Positions 10,936 through 21,771 of a DNA stretch of 64,000 bases are shown here, piece by piece. The stretch covers positions 10,036,898 through 10,100,897 of the forward strand of contig CM031628.1 in assembly GCA_018398815.1 (NCBI GenBank). Direction: 5' to 3'. The notes below the pieces were generated by a model, which saw nothing but the letters and a program-made list of their open reading frames with translations, was not told where the DNA came from and searched no databases. Every line of letters begins with the position of its first letter. The first letter of the stretch is position 1. A program made the position numbers and the translations under genes. This DNA is from Conus ventricosus (taxonomy: Eukaryota; Mollusca; Gastropoda; Neogastropoda; Conidae).

Positions 10936-11852
10936 CACACACCCCTAAAAAACGTTTTTCAAGTGGAATTTCTTTCCCCCGTATTTTGATAAAGGAAATA
11001 GTTGTCATGGCAACGCCGGTGCTGGTGGGTTTGGGGACTCGGCGTCGAAGAAGAAAGGTTTTCTGAATGTAGCCCCCACTATTAGCACCATACTTCGACT
11101 ACATGACTTTTACTTATCCAGTGCTGTAGCCGATAGTCCACAAGTACTTTCACTCTTCTTTTGCTAGGGGGTTTTCCTGCGGACCCCGACTGGCACTTCC
11201 GCTCAACGTCAAGTATAGCGAAGCAACCCGTGGGCTCCCCTTGAGTCGCGAAATCGAAACCATCTCTTCTCCATGCTTCCCCTCGTAGGGGTATGCCCCG
11301 GGGGATTTTTTTCCTTTGGGGAAGGGCGAGACCCCCGGGGCGGGTCAGACGGGCACCTCCCTGTCGGGAGTGGGGGAACCCCCCAGGGCATCGCTTCTGC
11401 CTTATGTTTTTGGAGCGGCAGCATAGGAAGAGGCTGCCAGACAGGGAAACCCTGCGGAGGGAAGAGTGATAGGGGGAGGCTCTGCGCAGAGAGGAGAAAT
11501 GACAGACAGGAATTCTGCATAGGAAAGGCTATTCAGCGGGGGGAAAGGCTTTTAGGGAGGAAGCCCTCCGTAGGGAAAAGGCTGCCCGACGGAAGATCCG
11601 CAAGAGGAGGGTGCTCGCTAGGGAAAAGCTTCAGGCAGGGAAGCCCTCCCTAGGGAAAGGCTGCCCTCCGTAGGAAGAGGCTGCCCTCCGAGGGAAAAAC
11701 TGGATAGAATGGAGCTCGCGTAGGGAAGAGATGGAACAACTTCTTTCGCGGGCTCCCGCATCTGTAAATCAGGGGGTTAATCACCAGGCAGGTGATAGAG
11801 TTAGAGGCCCAAAGTTAAAGCTTCCAGAGTTCAGACCCATGAGGACATAGAT
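10328..11852 (+). pseudogene. Leader and N-terminal gag of element 1 (unreadable frame)
   Basis: Co-linear with 19858-21510 of element 2: two ~60-bp repeats separated by T tracts (about 10715-10865), a CA microsatellite (10881-10932), the gag start region near 11036, and the GAAGAGGCTGCC-type repeats that encode Arg/Glu-rich helix (11410-11740). Stretched homopolymers break every frame before about 11400. Confidence 0.65.
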
Positions 11853-12797
11853 ATGTTCTTAGAGCATTTTGACAAGGTAGCTAGTTCATACCAATTGTCT
11901 GAGGAACAAAAGGCTATGCACCTTTTTTCTGGATTGTCTGGTACTGCAAGGGAGTGTGTGCTCACCCTAAATGAAGGCGCGTCTTATGCAGACATGCAGT
12001 TGGCTCTGCGTAAGCGTTTCCACCTTACTCCAGAAACGTACAGGAGGAAGTTTAGGTCCATGAAAAAGCACAACGATGAGACCTTTGTGCAGTTTGGAGA
12101 TAGGCTGCGCAAAACGCTAGGGTACTGGCGTCAGTTGGCTAAGCTGGAGCTGGAGGATCTGATTCTCATTGAACAGCTGACCAACACCGTGTCCCCAGAG
12201 TTGAGGATCCGTATAGGCGAGACAGCACCTCCGGATTTCGCGGCTGCGATTCAAACTGCTGAGGTGTTTGCTGAAGCTCGTAGGGCTTATGGGCACCGCC
12301 CAGATACGGACAGGAAGACCCTCACAGGATTTAGTGGCAGTAAGGCGCCGACGACTGCTAGCGAGTCGAACAAGGCAGGCAGTTCATCGGGGACCTCAGC
12401 ACCCCGATTTTGTTTTCTTTGTGGTCGTCCCGGCCACATTAGGAAAGATTGCCCTGGAGCCGCCGGTAGTCATGGGGCTAGTCCTTTCCAGCATCCTCGT
12501 GCCTCGGCTAACGTGGGGTCCATCCCAGCTTCTGGTGGTACCGAGTGCCCAGTGTTCCTTTCTGTTGTTGGTTCTTCCTTGGTCGACACCATCAGGGATT
12601 CGGGAGCATCAACGCTCTTTGTGGATAAGGATTTGGTTTCCCCTGAGGCTCGGCGGGGCGCCAGTTATGATGTGTGCGGGTTGGAGGCTGGTTTCACCTC
12701 CACCCGTCCTTCTGTACTCATTCCTATCTCCACCCCCTACTTCTGTGGCGAAGTATGGCCATCGCGGTGGAGCGACCTCTGTATTCCCTTATCATAG
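11853..12797 (+). CDS. Gag C-terminal half with zinc knuckle, fused to aspartic protease (element 1)
   Basis: 314 codons. Residues 1-150 are a Ty3-type capsid-like helical region (LFSGLSGTARECVL, then RKRFHLTPETYRRKF). Residues about 187-200 form the CCHC zinc knuckle CFLCGRPGHIRKDC, which binds element RNA. Residues about 246-258 contain IRDSGASTLFVDKDLV, the DSG active site of the retroviral-type aspartic protease. The frame is lost near 12757, one base short of the TPYFCGEVW region that continues in element 2. The ATG is probably internal: gag starts upstream in the noisy tract, so this is a fragment of a longer polyprotein. Confidence 0.8.
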   Translation: MFLEHFDKVASSYQLSEEQKAMHLFSGLSGTARECVLTLNEGASYADMQLALRKRFHLTPETYRRKFRSMKKHNDETFVQFGDRLRKTLGYWRQLAKLELEDLILIEQLTNTVSPELRIRIGETAPPDFAAAIQTAEVFAEARRAYGHRPDTDRKTLTGFSGSKAPTTASESNKAGSSSGTSAPRFCFLCGRPGHIRKDCPGAAGSHGASPFQHPRASANVGSIPASGGTECPVFLSVVGSSLVDTIRDSGASTLFVDKDLVSPEARRGASYDVCGLEAGFTSTRPSVLIPISTPYFCGEVWPSRWSDLCIPLS

Positions 12798-13482
12798 GGA
12801 ATACCATCACCTTCGCAGACGGACGCAGTCAGTCCGTGTCTACGGATCTGCCCGTACAGGCGCGTGTGGGAGTTACCACACGCGCCAAAGCTAAGAAGCA
12901 GGAACAGGAATTGCGTCCCGTTCTTCAGCCGATCTCTGACGAGGTTCTTGCCAGAGCTGATCCTGCTAGCATTGTCCGTCTTCAGGCCAGGGACTTGGAT
13001 GTCCAACGCCTGCGACAACTGGTGGGTCGTCCCGCTCAGTCTGCCCGACACGCCAAGGTGAGCTTCAAGCTCCACAAGGGGATCCTCTTTAGGGTTTTCA
13101 CTCAGGCAGATCGTGTGGCCAAGCAGCTTGTCGTTCCCCAAAGCTTGAGAGAATCTGTTCTCCGCAGGCCCATGATTCACCTATGGCAGGTCATATGGGC
13201 TCCAAGCGGACTCTCGAGCGAGTAAGACAGGACTTCTTCTGGCCGGGTATGAACTCGCAGTTTAGGCAGTACTGCCGCAGTTGCGATGTCTGCCAACGGA
13301 CAACGCCTAAGGGTCGCTTGAAGCGTGTTCCCCTAGGGTCAGTGCCACTGGTTGGGGAGCCGTTCAGCAAGGTTGGGGTCGACCTGGTGGGACCCATTAA
13401 TCCACCATCCGATCGCGGTCACCGCTACATCTTGGTAGGGGTGAACTACGCGACTCGGTATCCAGAGGCTGTCCCCGCTTAG
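12758..13482 (+). pseudogene. Linker and N-terminal integrase of element 1
   Basis: Continues the pol frame after the break at 12757. A linker with TTRAKAKKQEQE leads to the H2C2 zinc-binding domain of integrase (His pair about 13170-13195, CRSCDVC at 13274-13294), then VGVDLVGPINPPSDRGHRY with the first catalytic Asp of the core (about 13375-13383). A one-base insertion near 13477 creates the stop at 13482, and another shift lies between 13165 and 13185. In intact relatives about 150 more integrase residues follow; here they are deleted. Confidence 0.75.
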
Positions 13483-13542
13483 GACTATCGATGCCCCTAC
13501 TGTTGCTGAATCCTCAGGCAGATTTGGACGCGCACTGGCGTG

Positions 13543-13735
13543 CCCAAGAAGAAGTATGGCCGGAAGTTTGTACTGGAGAGCGATCATCATCCTCTCCAGT
13601 GCCTAGACCGGATCCGGCCAGTCAGTCGTCGACTCATGAGTTAAGCAGTGGAACTGCAGAGTCATGCGTTCACTTTTCGCCATATCAAGGGTTCCAGCAA
13701 TACGGATGCTGACTATCTCAGCCGAGCTCCGTAAT
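13543..13735 (+). pseudogene. RNase H tail remnant fused after truncated integrase (element 1)
   Basis: After the integrase segment ending TRTGVP-like codons, the sequence jumps to KFVLESDHHPLQ, a typical RNase H motif of Ty3 elements, followed by the end-of-RNase-H phrase with RHIKG and DADYLSRAP in shifted frames. The same joint occurs in element 2, so the deletion predates both insertions. Confidence 0.7.
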
Positions 13736-14075
13736 CAGCACATCGGAGAAATCAGTCAGAGGGACACTTCCCCTCAACCAGGGTTATATCCCCTTTTGGG
13801 TCTTGTTTCAGGTGTAGTGACAGTTTTCACTTCAGTGACGTTAACGGTAGTGAATCACCACTGGTTTGGGTTACTACTTTTGTTGTTGGAAGGTTTGCTT
13901 AGTTGTTTGATAAATGTAGTATCATGTATTTCCTTGTGTGATTCTATCGTGGAACGTGTGTATTGGATTTGTCGTACTCTGTCGGTCACAAAGGGTTGGG
14001 TTCGGTCCCATTGTTGTGAATTTGCACATGCGTCAAGGTTCAAAGGAGCACTGTATCTCAGAGAAACAGATGCTT

Positions 14076-14089
14076 TTAGAAGGGGGGTT
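14076..14089 (+). promoter_or_regulatory. Polypurine tract of element 1
   Basis: AGAAGGGGGGTT lies directly before the 3' LTR and would prime plus-strand synthesis. The same tract precedes the 3' LTR of element 2 (23706-23716). Confidence 0.75.
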
Positions 14090-15256
14090 TGTCACGGGTT
14101 TGTTACGAGGCCTATGACGATTGGCCCATCTAGGGTAGTAGAATTGTTCATTTAGTTGTTGTCGTCGTTGTTGTCGTATATCCGTCCCTTAATGTGGCTT
14201 GTGGTGTGGCTGCACCTTTGGTGTGGTTTAGCTCAGGTTAGGTTTACTTTCTCTCTCTCTCTCTCTAATTCCACTGCCCGTGCAATTAATCCTGCAGGTT
14301 CACGGGTGGCTGGTATCTTTTTCTTGTACTAGCTGTCTCTATCGGCCTCTCATCTGTCTTTTCACCTGCCGCACGTGCAAGGTTCCTCTTAGGTTTGAGG
14401 TATTCTCACCGTGACGTAGCGTGGCCTGTTGGCTGCGTTATGCTCAAGTCTGTGTTGAGCTTATGGGTTGGGGTATTTAGTAAGCCTCCCCTCGCCCATC
14501 ATGCGAGTGGCTGTTAAGGTTTAACAGCGTGTGTCAGACAGTACTGACTGCGGGGTTCCAGTGCCCGTCTTTCTACTTTCCTCCCAGTTACCTTCACCCT
14601 CCTCCCGGAGACTTCACCCGGAGCACGCACTGGTGGGGACCACGCGCTGGTGGATGCCACGTACTGGTGGAAAAGCTGTGGACTTGGCTGGACGGTCCTG
14701 ATCCCCGTCCAGGACCTCCAGCAACAACGCCTCGTCCCCCGAGACGCGCTCTCCACCGTCCGTTTTGTGCGGGTCAAGGGTGTCGGCCTTGGACATCTCT
14801 CTCTCTCTAGGAACCGACCCGGTTTGGGGCACTCCTTTGCAACAGGGTGTTCCTAGTAGACTTTGGAGAGGCAGGGGTGTGGGGCACTACATCTCGGAAA
14901 GGGATGGGTGCTGGGATCATTTATTTATGATTGTGATTGTGCACGTTGTGTGTGCTGGAATTATTTATTTACCATTATGATTGTGTATGTTGTGTATTGG
15001 AATGCTTGATTGTGATTGTGCATGTTGTGTGTGTTGAGATGCTTGTTGTGTGTGTTTGGAATACTTGATTGTGATTGTGCATGGTGCGTGCGTTGAAATA
15101 TTTATTTGTGATTGCGTGTGTTGATGTGAATAAATGGGGTGTTGTATCGTAATCTTTCTTGTGTGGTCTCTTGCGAGGCGTGTGAGGTCAGTCACTCCCT
15201 TCACTCCCATCTAGACCGATCCTGTCAGGGCAGACCTCCAGGGGTCGGTCGTGACA
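14090..15256 (+). repeat. 3' LTR of element 1
   Basis: 1167 bp, TGTCACGGG to GTCGTGACA, with CT-rich microsatellite near 14251-14268 and AATAAA near 15118. It lacks the CCTT repeat and the 17-bp tandem units seen in the ~1.42-kb LTRs of element 2, so the two elements belong to different LTR subfamilies. Confidence 0.9.
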
Positions 15257-15261
15257 GGCGT
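15257..15261 (+). repeat. Target-site duplication of element 1 (3' copy)
   Basis: GGCGT follows the 3' LTR and is continuous with the LINE sequence that copy 2 shows unbroken near 27292. The 5' copy reads GGCT at 9210-9213, apparently a dropped base. Confidence 0.65.
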
Positions 15262-15639
15262 CAATTGATTTGACGTACAAGGAGGCTGGTGTGTTACCCT
15301 TAAATGAACACAGGCTAAGTTGCGGCTGTAATTTTACAGTGAGAGCTAGAAGCATCCCAAATTCAGTGATGACTGAACTGGATGGAAGTACGTATATTTC
15401 AAGAGAGATCCGTAACAAATCGGCGTACATGTCCCTAGGTGATTATGTTTCCCCATTGTTTCAGAATTGTAACCTGTCTCTTGGTGGTATTGCCTAGGTT
15501 CCATGTTGTTCATACTCTTCGTGGTTGTCAGAGCAGGCTGAAATCATCTACACTTACAGAGATCTTAATAATAAAAAAAGATAGCCCTCTGTACTGTCAT
15601 CCTATGCCAAAGACTTGATAGACAGAAAATACGATTCCA
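15262..15639 (+). pseudogene. LINE copy 1, segment after LTR element 1
   Basis: Nearly identical to 27297-27675 (a few substitutions and single-base indels), covering the region between reverse transcriptase and RNase H. It is cut by the 1000-N gap just where RNase H begins. Confidence 0.85.
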
Positions 15640-16639
15640 NNNNNNNNNNNNNNNNNNNNNNNNNNNNNNNNNNNNNNNNNNNNNNNNNNNNNNNNNNNNN
15701 NNNNNNNNNNNNNNNNNNNNNNNNNNNNNNNNNNNNNNNNNNNNNNNNNNNNNNNNNNNNNNNNNNNNNNNNNNNNNNNNNNNNNNNNNNNNNNNNNNNN
15801 NNNNNNNNNNNNNNNNNNNNNNNNNNNNNNNNNNNNNNNNNNNNNNNNNNNNNNNNNNNNNNNNNNNNNNNNNNNNNNNNNNNNNNNNNNNNNNNNNNNN
15901 NNNNNNNNNNNNNNNNNNNNNNNNNNNNNNNNNNNNNNNNNNNNNNNNNNNNNNNNNNNNNNNNNNNNNNNNNNNNNNNNNNNNNNNNNNNNNNNNNNNN
16001 NNNNNNNNNNNNNNNNNNNNNNNNNNNNNNNNNNNNNNNNNNNNNNNNNNNNNNNNNNNNNNNNNNNNNNNNNNNNNNNNNNNNNNNNNNNNNNNNNNNN
16101 NNNNNNNNNNNNNNNNNNNNNNNNNNNNNNNNNNNNNNNNNNNNNNNNNNNNNNNNNNNNNNNNNNNNNNNNNNNNNNNNNNNNNNNNNNNNNNNNNNNN
16201 NNNNNNNNNNNNNNNNNNNNNNNNNNNNNNNNNNNNNNNNNNNNNNNNNNNNNNNNNNNNNNNNNNNNNNNNNNNNNNNNNNNNNNNNNNNNNNNNNNNN
16301 NNNNNNNNNNNNNNNNNNNNNNNNNNNNNNNNNNNNNNNNNNNNNNNNNNNNNNNNNNNNNNNNNNNNNNNNNNNNNNNNNNNNNNNNNNNNNNNNNNNN
16401 NNNNNNNNNNNNNNNNNNNNNNNNNNNNNNNNNNNNNNNNNNNNNNNNNNNNNNNNNNNNNNNNNNNNNNNNNNNNNNNNNNNNNNNNNNNNNNNNNNNN
16501 NNNNNNNNNNNNNNNNNNNNNNNNNNNNNNNNNNNNNNNNNNNNNNNNNNNNNNNNNNNNNNNNNNNNNNNNNNNNNNNNNNNNNNNNNNNNNNNNNNNN
16601 NNNNNNNNNNNNNNNNNNNNNNNNNNNNNNNNNNNNNNN
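15640..16639. other. Assembly gap, 1000 N
   Basis: Exactly 1000 N. By comparison with copy 2, it should hide the RNase H end of LINE copy 1 and most of a third LTR element whose LTR end appears at 16640. Confidence 0.98.
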
Positions 16640-17222
16640 GACTGCCGCCCTGATCCCGTCCAAACCCCCCATAACAACCGCCACGTTTCTTCCCCCCCCC
16701 CCCCCCCTCCGGACGCGCTCTTCACTGCCTGCTTGTGTGTCGAGGGTGTCGGCTTTGAGCGACTCCCTTCAAGAACCAATCCGGTTCGGAGCACCTAGTG
16801 CGACAGGGTGCTCCCAGTAGACTTGACGGAGGCAGGGGTGTGGAGGCACTCCAGGTGTGGGAAGGGATGGATGCTGGAAATGTTTCTTTATAATTGTGTA
16901 TATGTCATATGTGCTGGAATGCTGTAATTGTGATTGTGTACGTCGTATGGTGAAATGTTTATTTATAATCGTGCATGTTGTGTGTGTTGGAGTGCTTGAT
17001 TGTGATTGTGCATGTTGTGTGCGTTGGAATGCTTGATTGTGATTGTGCATGTTGTGTGTGTTGGAATGCTTATTTATGACTGTGTGTGCTGGTGTGAATA
17101 AATGGGGTGTTGTATCGTAATCTTTCTCGTGTGGCTCTTGCGAGGCGTGCGAGGTCAGCCACTCCCTTCACTCCCATCTAGACCGATCCTGTCAGGGCAG
17201 ACCTCCAGGGTCGGTCGTGACA
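16640..17222 (+). repeat. LTR fragment of a third, related element
   Basis: Matches the last ~580 bases of the element 2 LTR (19280-19837, 24595-25144): GATCCCGTCC start, C-run, GCACCTAGTGCGACAGGG, AATAAA near 17097, ending GTCGTGACA. Either a 3' LTR whose body lies in the gap, or a solo LTR. The bases after it are not the LINE. Confidence 0.85.
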
Positions 17223-17935
17223 ACAATAATCTTATATTCAACGACTCACTCGAGCATGAAGGTGAGATGATGATAGTGGTGGAATTGCCGACCATATTCG
17301 TCAGTTATTGAGTAGGGTTCTGTGACCTCAGTGTGTGTTCAGCTGACAGCGTCGAACGAGCCAGGCTAGTGTGTACTGTGCACTGCGTGCTGGTGGCCAG
17401 TGATGTGAAAGTCAGCGCGAGAGGCGAGCGTGGCCTGCTCACGGGTGACACGGTGCAGACGGAAAGGTAGGTGAAGAGGAGGAGTGAAAGAGAGGGTTGC
17501 AGTCCAGCAAGGGGGCGTGGTGGGAGAGGGGGGGCGTGGTCGTGGACTGGTCAGTCTGCATCGAGTGTGAGCGTCTTGATAGACTTCCAAACTGTTTTAC
17601 TTTCATTTACAGGTGTAGTGTGACAATACAAACTTTATTTTCAACTTTTTTGCTGTGTGTTCTTGTTTGGATGTGAAGATGTCGTGGTAAATACATATGT
17701 TTTTGATCGTGCAAAAAAATCTATCCAAATCTAAAAGCCTAAATATTTTTTTATTATCAAAATTAAAACAAAAGAAGCCCAGATTCAAAATCTTCATTCA
17801 ATTTCCTTCAAAAATGATATAGATTTCATTTTTCTATCTTTTGTAGTTTCTGAGCTAGAATTTTTTGTTAATTATGACCCCCAAATCATGAGATTTCCCT
17901 GCACCTGAGGAACACCTTTGTTTGTACTATTTTTA
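17223..17935. other. Unassigned stretch before LINE copy 2
   Basis: No domain is visible. The part 17300-17620 is GC-richer, the part 17630-17935 AT-rich. It could be the 5' UTR and ORF1 remnant of the LINE, or host DNA between the third LTR and the LINE. Undecided. Confidence 0.5.
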
Positions 17936-18416
17936 GGCACTGAACGGGTTAACTTTTACAATGGACTACAGAAGCAAGTGTAACATTGACTACCTTATTC
18001 AGTTTTTGCAAGACCATAGTTTTGATGTCCTTGTGCTGCAGATCTCTGAATTGTCATAAAAATGATTTACCAAAAACTCCTGGATACTATTTTCCTCCTG
18101 TGACTAATGCAGTGAAGAAAAATACTAAAACAAAAGCTGCCATATATGTGTCGTGTAAAATTTTGTACCAACCTGTTAAAAACACCCTGTAACTCGACTG
18201 ACAAACGCTATATTCCTGCTGTATAGCAGTGAATATTAAGGGCCAAAGTTTACAAGTTGTGAACTGTTATTACCTAGATGGTGTATCCAAGAAGGAAGCC
18301 GATTGGGTTTTTGATTTAGATTCAGACAAAGAGTGGATATTATTCTAGGTAATTTCAATTCCCATCATGCTCTATGGTCCGAAAACTCAATATCACAAAC
18401 AATAATGAAATATCTC
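17936..18416 (+). pseudogene. LINE copy 2, endonuclease start
   Basis: Opens with MDYRSKCNIDYLIQFLQDHS and FDVLVLQISELS, the shape of an APE-type LINE endonuclease N-terminus, followed by stops. ILGNFNSHHALW (18339-18374) is the GDFNAHH-type endonuclease motif. Broken at 18416 by LTR element 2 and resumed at 25150. Copy 1 at 6630-7065 matches it without the interruption. Confidence 0.75.
18412..18416 (+). repeat. Target-site duplication of element 2 (5' copy)
   Basis: ATCTC directly before the 5' LTR and again at 25145-25149 after the 3' LTR. Five bases is the usual size for Ty3-type integrase. Confidence 0.9.
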
Positions 18417-19837
18417 TGTCACGAGTTTGTCACGAGGCCTACGACGTTTGACCCAACTGGGGTGGCGAATTATTCATTTTTATTATCGTTGTTGTTGTCA
18501 CGTGTCCGTCCCCTAGTGTGGCTTGTGGTGTGGTTGCACCTTTGGTGTAGTTCAGCTCACGTTCGGTTTGCTCTCTCTCTCTCTCTCTCTCTCTAATTCC
18601 CACTGCCCGTGCTATTCATCCTGCAGGTTCACGGTGGCTGGTACCTTTCTCTCGAACTTGCTGTCTATCGGCCTCTCGCCTGTCTTTTTACCTGTCGCAC
18701 GTGCTTCATTTCTTTTAGTTTGAAGTATGCTCACTCTGTGACGTAGCGTGGCATGTTGGCCGCCATCGCTGAGGGAGGTTAGCTCTTGACTCGAGCGGAA
18801 GATGTCTCTGGAGCGCCTGCTCCGTCTTGGTTCTTCAACCGTAATCGTCGAAGGTACAGTCGGTATCTTCAATTCCTACAGTCGGCCTGTAGAGAGGGAC
18901 ATCACTTCTTCTTTTTCCGCATCTGTGCCTCTGTCCTCTCGACTGGACAGAGGCAGAGAGAGTCGTTTGACCCGCCTCTTCGGGTCACCCACGGGTAGCT
19001 GTGCCTTCCTTCCTTCCTTCCTTCCTTCCTTCCTTCCTCTCTCCCTTTCTTCTCTCCTCCCACTACCTTTCCCCCCCCTCCCGGGGGCTTCAACCCGGAG
19101 CCTGGACTGGTTGGTGCCACGCGCTGGTTGGGGTCACGCTCTGGCTGGGCCACGCTCTGGTCGGGACCGCGGACTGGTTGGTGCCACGCGTTGGTTGGGG
19201 CCACGCTCGGTTGGTAACGCGCGCTGTTGGGATCACGCACTGGTCGGGACCACGTTCTGGTAGAAAGGCCCGTGGTTTTGACTGGCCGGCCCTGATCCCC
19301 GTCCAGGACCTCCAGTAACAACGCCACGTTTCCCCCCCCCCCCCCCCCCCCCCCCCCCCAGGACGCGCTCTTCACTGTCTGCTTGTGCGTGTCAAGGGTG
19401 TCGGCCTTGAACGACTCTTTTCAAGAACCGACCCGTTTGGAGCACCTAGTGCGACAGGGTGCTCCCAGTAGACTTTGGAGAGGCAGGGGTGTGGAGGCAC
19501 TCCATGGTGTGGGAAGGGATGGATGCTGGAAATGTTTATTTATAATTGTGTATATGTCACATGTGTTGAAATGCTGTGATTGTGATTGTGTACGTCGTAT
19601 GGTGAAATGTTTATTTATAATTGTGCATGTTGTGTGTGTTGGAATGCTTGATTGTGATTGTGCATGTTGTGTGTGTTGGAATGCTTATTTATGACTGTAT
19701 GTTGGTGTGAATAAATGGGGTGTTGTATCGTAATCTTTATTGTGTGGTCTCTTGCGGGGCGTGTGAGATCAGTCACTCCCTTCACTCCCACCTAGACCGA
19801 TCCTGTCAGGGCAGACCTCCAGGGGTCGGTCGTGACA
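18417..19837 (+). repeat. 5' LTR of element 2
   Basis: TGTCACGAG to GTCGTGACA. Contains a CT run (18571-18594), CCTT repeats (19008-19037), a VNTR of 17-bp units (about 19105-19265), a long C run (19330-19360) and AATAAA near 19710. The promoter and polyadenylation signals of the element must lie here. Confidence 0.92.
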
Positions 19838-20581
19838 ATTGTGGGGCTCGTCCGGATGTGAAGGGCTCTGACTGTCTCTCTCGTTTCGCGGAGTACCTGT
19901 TTAGTTTTGTCTGTTTTGTATATGTTTAGTCAGTTTGTCGTGTTTGTTCGTGGGTGGTTGGCTGGGTGACTCTAGCGTGAAGGGAGTCTTTTTGGCCTGA
20001 GGGAACATCCGGTGTGACTCGGGAGTCGAGGTGAGACCATGGGGAGTCGACCGCGACCAGACCTCCTCCTTCCGCCTGGTGCCTTACGCAGGTACGGCCG
20101 TAAGTCTTGCCTTTCTGTTGCCGCTCAGTCTGCCATTCCTGTTTTGTAGTTAGCCAGTTTTTTGGGTTTTTTTTTTTTTTCCGGGTGGTTATTGAGTACA
20201 GGGGGTTGTATCGGACGTTAGTGTCCCTTTTTTTTTTTTCTCTCTCCGGATTCCGTTTGCCAGTTTTTTTTTTTTTTTCCCGGCCAGCCCCACCGCACTG
20301 TTGCTCGTGCTGTGGAGCGCGGTGTGCCAGAGTGGGGGCAGCCGACATAGTTTTTTTTTTTTTTTTTTTTTCGGTGAGCCCCACCGCACTGTTGCTCGTG
20401 CTGTGGAGCGCAGTGTTGCCAGAGTGGAGCAGCCGGAACTTGTCCGTACACACACACACACACACACATAACACACATATACACACACCCCTAAAAAATT
20501 TGTTTTTTCAATTGGAATCGTCTTTTCCCCGTATTTGAAACCGAAGGATATTGTTGTCATGGCAACGTCCGTGCTGGTGGT
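19838..20581 (+). promoter_or_regulatory. Primer binding site and leader of element 2
   Basis: GGGGCTCGTCCGGAT at 19842-19856 is the tRNA-Pro-type primer site. The leader then contains a duplicated ~60-bp block (around 20283-20335 and 20379-20432), each beginning CCCACCGCACTGTTGCTCG, separated by a T tract, and a CA run at 20450-20468. The same twin-block layout is present in element 1, so it is a family trait, perhaps a packaging or translation element. Confidence 0.65.
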
Positions 20582-21771
20582 ATGGCGACGCGTGCGTCGA
20601 AGAAGAAAGGTATTCAAAATATAGTCCCTACTATTAGTACCATACTTCGACTACAGTGACTTCCACTTATTCAGTGCTGTAGCCGATAGTCCAGTGAGTA
20701 CTTTCACTACTTCTTCGCTAGGGGATCTTTCTGCTGAGACCCCGACTGGCACTTTCCGCTCGGAAGCGTCAGAGTATAGTGAAGCAACTATGGCTTCTGT
20801 TGAGTCGCAGAGACCAAAGCCCTCTCTTCTCCATGCTTCCCCTCGTAAGGAGCATGCCCCGGGGGACTTTCCTCATGGGAAGTCCAGGCCCAAGGGACGG
20901 CCGAACGGGTCATCCTCCCGTGTCGGAGTGGTGAATCCTGCTCAGGATATCACCTCTGTCCCCTTTTGTTTCTGAGCGCAGCGTAGTGAAGAGGCTGCTA
21001 GGCAGGAAGCCCTGCGTAGGGAAGAGCGCAGAGAGGAAGTCGCCAGGCAGGAAGCCCTCCGTAGGGAAGAGTTGTCGAACAGGAAGCCCTTCGTCGGGAA
21101 GAGGAAACTCGACGTAAGGAAGAGGCTTCTAGGCAGGAAGCTCTGCGTAGGGAAGAGCGCAGGGAGGAGACGCTAGACAGGAGGCCCAGCGCAGGGAGGA
21201 GACTGCTAGACAGGAGGCCCAGCGTAGGGAAGAGGCTGATCAGCGTAGGGAAGAGGCTGCTCACGCAAGAAGGAGGCTGCCAGACAGGAAGATCGGCGTA
21301 GGGAAGAGGCTGCCAGACAGGAAGCCCTCCGTAGGGAAGAACTAGACAGGATGGAGGCTCTGCGTAGGGAGAGATGGAACAACTTCTTTCGCGGACTCCC
21401 GCGTCTGTAAATCAGGGGTTGATCGACAGGCAAGTGATAGAGTTAGAGGCCCAAAGTTAAAGCTTCCAGAGTTCAGACCTAGTGAGGACTTGATATGTTC
21501 TTAGAGCATTTTGACAAGTTGCTAGTTCATACCAATTGTCTGAGGAACAAAAGGCATGCACCTTTTTCTGGATTATCTGGTGCTGCAAGGGAGTGTGTGC
21601 TCACTCTAAATGAAGGCGCGTCTTATGCAGACATGCAGTTGGCTCTGCGTAAGCGTTTCCACCTTACCCAGAGACGTACAGGAGGAAGTTCAGGTCCATG
21701 AAGAAGAATAACGACGAGACCTTCGTGCAGTTGGGTGATAGGCTGCGCAAAACGCTAGGGTACTGCGTCAG
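20582..21771 (+). pseudogene. Gag N-terminal part of element 2, with Arg/Glu repeat helix
   Basis: Start chosen at ATG 20582, whose product begins MATRASKKKGIQNIV, a basic N-terminus. Frame breaks near 20655. A Ser/Thr/Pro-rich part follows (20694-20975). Between 20976 and 21390 units of about 33-39 bases encode EEAARQEALRREER-type repeats, a strongly charged alpha-helix or coiled coil that could drive gag assembly. Capsid-like helices start near 21495. At least four frameshifts separate these parts. Confidence 0.65.

Larger units (their letters stand above)
9214..15256 (+). mobile_element. Gmr1-like Ty3 LTR retrotransposon, copy 1 (internally deleted)
   Basis: Complete outline: 5' LTR 9214-10306, primer binding site, leader, gag, protease, start of integrase, remnant of RNase H, polypurine tract, 3' LTR 14090-15256. 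LTRs begin TGTCACG and end GTGACA. The 3' flank GGCGT matches the uninterrupted LINE copy 2 near 27292; the 5' duplicate is blurred to GGCT by sequence error. Protease is followed by integrase rather than reverse transcriptase, the order known from Gmr1-like elements; reverse transcriptase, the integrase catalytic half and most of RNase H are missing. It could only move with proteins from an intact relative. Confidence 0.85.

Noticed and set aside
9553..11066. Multiple overlapping frames on both strands in the 5' LTR and leader of element 1
   Set aside because: The corresponding regions of element 2 are non-coding LTR and leader; frames differ between copies.
12737..13590. Minus-strand frames opposite the protease and integrase region
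   Set aside because: Shadows of the plus-strand pol frame, which has recognisable motifs; the minus frames have none.
13543..13735. Reading the integrase-RNase H joint as an assembly error
   Set aside because: The identical joint is found in element 2, an independent insertion with a different LTR type, so it is a property of the family.
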